NCBI GenBank assembly: GCA_049194865.1
Contig: JBLZWL010000004.1
Span: forward strand, 26,829 to 90,828
Direction: 5' to 3'
Length of the DNA: 64,000 bases
Origin: Myxococcus terminator_A
GTDB lineage: Bacteria; Myxococcota; Myxococcia; Myxococcales; Myxococcaceae
Under the pieces are notes generated by a model. It searched no databases. It worked only from the letters and a program-made list of their open reading frames with translations, and was not told the origin of the DNA. How positions within the stretch are numbered: position 1 is the stretch's first letter; each line of letters starts with the position of its first letter. Of this stretch, positions 63,172-64,000 are shown one piece after another. A program made the translations under genes and the position numbers.

Positions 63172-64000
63172 TCACGCCGGCCGCTCCTGCCGCCAGCGCC
63201 GCGCGTCGCGCTCGGCGCGCTCCTCGCGCGTCTGGACCAGCGTCATCCCTCGCTGCACGTCATCGACGTCGAGCGTCCCCACCAGCCGCCCCTCGACATC
63301 CACCACCGCCAGCAGCTGCGCCGAGTTCTCCGCCAGCTGTCGCACGGCCCGCCATCCATCCTCGTCCAACCGCACCACCAGCACGGGCCTCATCACCTCG
63401 CGCGTCAGACGATGGATTCGCTCCTTCTCCGACACCGCGCGCACCGCCTCCACATCCACCAGCCCCACCGGCCGCCCATCCTCCGTCACCGGCAACACCG
63501 TCTGACGCTCGCGCCGCAAATCCCACAGCGCCTGCTCCAACAGCGCCCCCACCTCCACCCCCGCCCCACGCGGCGTCATCAACTCCGACACCGACACCCG
63601 CTCCAACAGGGACTTCATCCGCACCTGCCGCGACTCGCCCTCCGCCCCCATGAAGATGAAGAAGGCGATGACGAACAGGAACGGGTTGAACGACACCACA
63701 CCCCACACCGCGAAGAGCACCGCGAACCCACGCCCCACCAGTGACGCCACCCGCGTCGCCCGCACCGCGCCCATCCGCCCCGTCAGCACCGCCCGCAGAA
63801 TCCGCCCGCCATCCATCGGGAACGCCGGCAGCAGGTTGAACAACCCAAGGAACAAGTTGAGGCTCGCCAGGTAGAAGCACGCGAACCGGAGGTTGAACGA
63901 AGTCGTCCCCTCCACGCCCCACGTCGCCAGGCCAAACAGTCCCGCCAGCGCCAGGCTCGTCAGCGGCCCCACCAGCGCCATCAACGCTTCGTCCCGAGGC
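63172..64000 (-). CDS. Site-2-type M50 metalloprotease with CBS domains, N-terminus outside window
   Basis: The frame is open to the window edge (276 codons visible, C-terminal part). It begins PRDEALMALVGPLTSLALAGLF and has several membrane helices. NLLPAFPMDGGRILRA is the conserved second zinc-ligand motif (NxxPxxPxDGG) of M50 site-2 proteases; the HExxH helix would lie upstream, outside the window. The C-terminal 140 residues are two CBS domains (VSELMTPRGAGVEVG, VTEDGRPVGLVDVEAV, TREVMRPVLVVRLDE, VVDVEGRLVGTLDVDDV), so activity is probably tuned by adenosyl ligands. It cuts transmembrane anti-sigma factors or other substrates; target unknown. Confidence 0.88.
   Translation of the reverse strand, partial: PRDEALMALVGPLTSLALAGLFGLATWGVEGTTSFNLRFACFYLASLNLFLGLFNLLPAFPMDGGRILRAVLTGRMGAVRATRVASLVGRGFAVLFAVWGVVSFNPFLFVIAFFIFMGAEGESRQVRMKSLLERVSVSELMTPRGAGVEVGALLEQALWDLRRERQTVLPVTEDGRPVGLVDVEAVRAVSEKERIHRLTREVMRPVLVVRLDEDGWRAVRQLAENSAQLLAVVDVEGRLVGTLDVDDVQRGMTLVQTREERAERDARRWRQERPA

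Overview
The window is high-GC, densely coded DNA from a delta-proteobacterial predator, almost certainly a member of the Myxococcaceae (Myxococcus/Corallococcus/Pyxidicoccus type). The basis is an orphan SitI6-type double-CXXCG immunity protein, a DUF2169 / thiolase-like / PAAR-like cassette, many lipoproteins and Cys-rich secreted proteins, duplicated TadE/TadG/Flp modules, an NtrC-type two-component pair and a signalling protein with a GspE-type N-domain. No rRNA, tRNA, CRISPR array, insertion sequence or phage gene was recognised.

Layout. 1-3.8 kb: a truncated alpha/beta-hydrolase lipoprotein, a Cys-rich secreted protein, an isoaspartyl peptidase lipoprotein and a DJ-1/PfpI protein. 3.9-10.3 kb: a complete minus-strand SUF iron-sulfur operon, Rrf2 regulator-sufB-sufC-sufD-sufS-sufU-sufT, mostly joined by ATGA overlaps, with a palindromic candidate operator upstream. 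10.4-11.6 kb: a divergent Leu/Ile/Val-type periplasmic binding lipoprotein. 11.7-20.2 kb: two tandem paralogous Tad-type cassettes (TadE-like, large TadG-like, TadE-like, Flp-like), the second carrying one extra gene. 20.5-26.8 kb: a PATAN/J-like/TPR protein, a TPR membrane protein, the HemW heme chaperone and a large coiled-coil protein. 27.0-29.6 kb: a two-domain M16 peptidase.

29.7-35.2 kb is the clearest accessory region: a TIGR02270-like gene broken by a single-base frameshift, a DUF2169 protein, a thiolase-fold protein lacking the ketosynthase catalytic Cys, a PAAR-like (DUF4150) protein ending in an SHH-type HNH nuclease toxin domain, and a beta-propeller-like protein that is the natural immunity candidate. 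It reads as an orphan type VI secretion effector cassette.

35.2-55.9 kb is mixed housekeeping and regulation: lipoproteins, PrmA, a YdjM-like membrane protein, DUF1993, an AraC regulator, tandem Mpo1-like membrane proteins, a membrane adenylate cyclase, RsmE, a GlsB-like protein, an RDD protein, a T2SSE_N/HEAT protein, a histidine kinase with its sigma-54 activator, a WS/DGAT acyltransferase, a Cys-rich secreted protein and a PRMT-like methyltransferase. 56.1-59.2 kb encodes a 1,027-residue protein with the full architecture of plant methionine S-methyltransferase (N-terminal methyltransferase plus tandem aminotransferase-like domains), the most unexpected gene here. The window ends with hypothetical proteins, the orphan SitI6 homologue, a LamG protein and a truncated site-2 protease with CBS domains.
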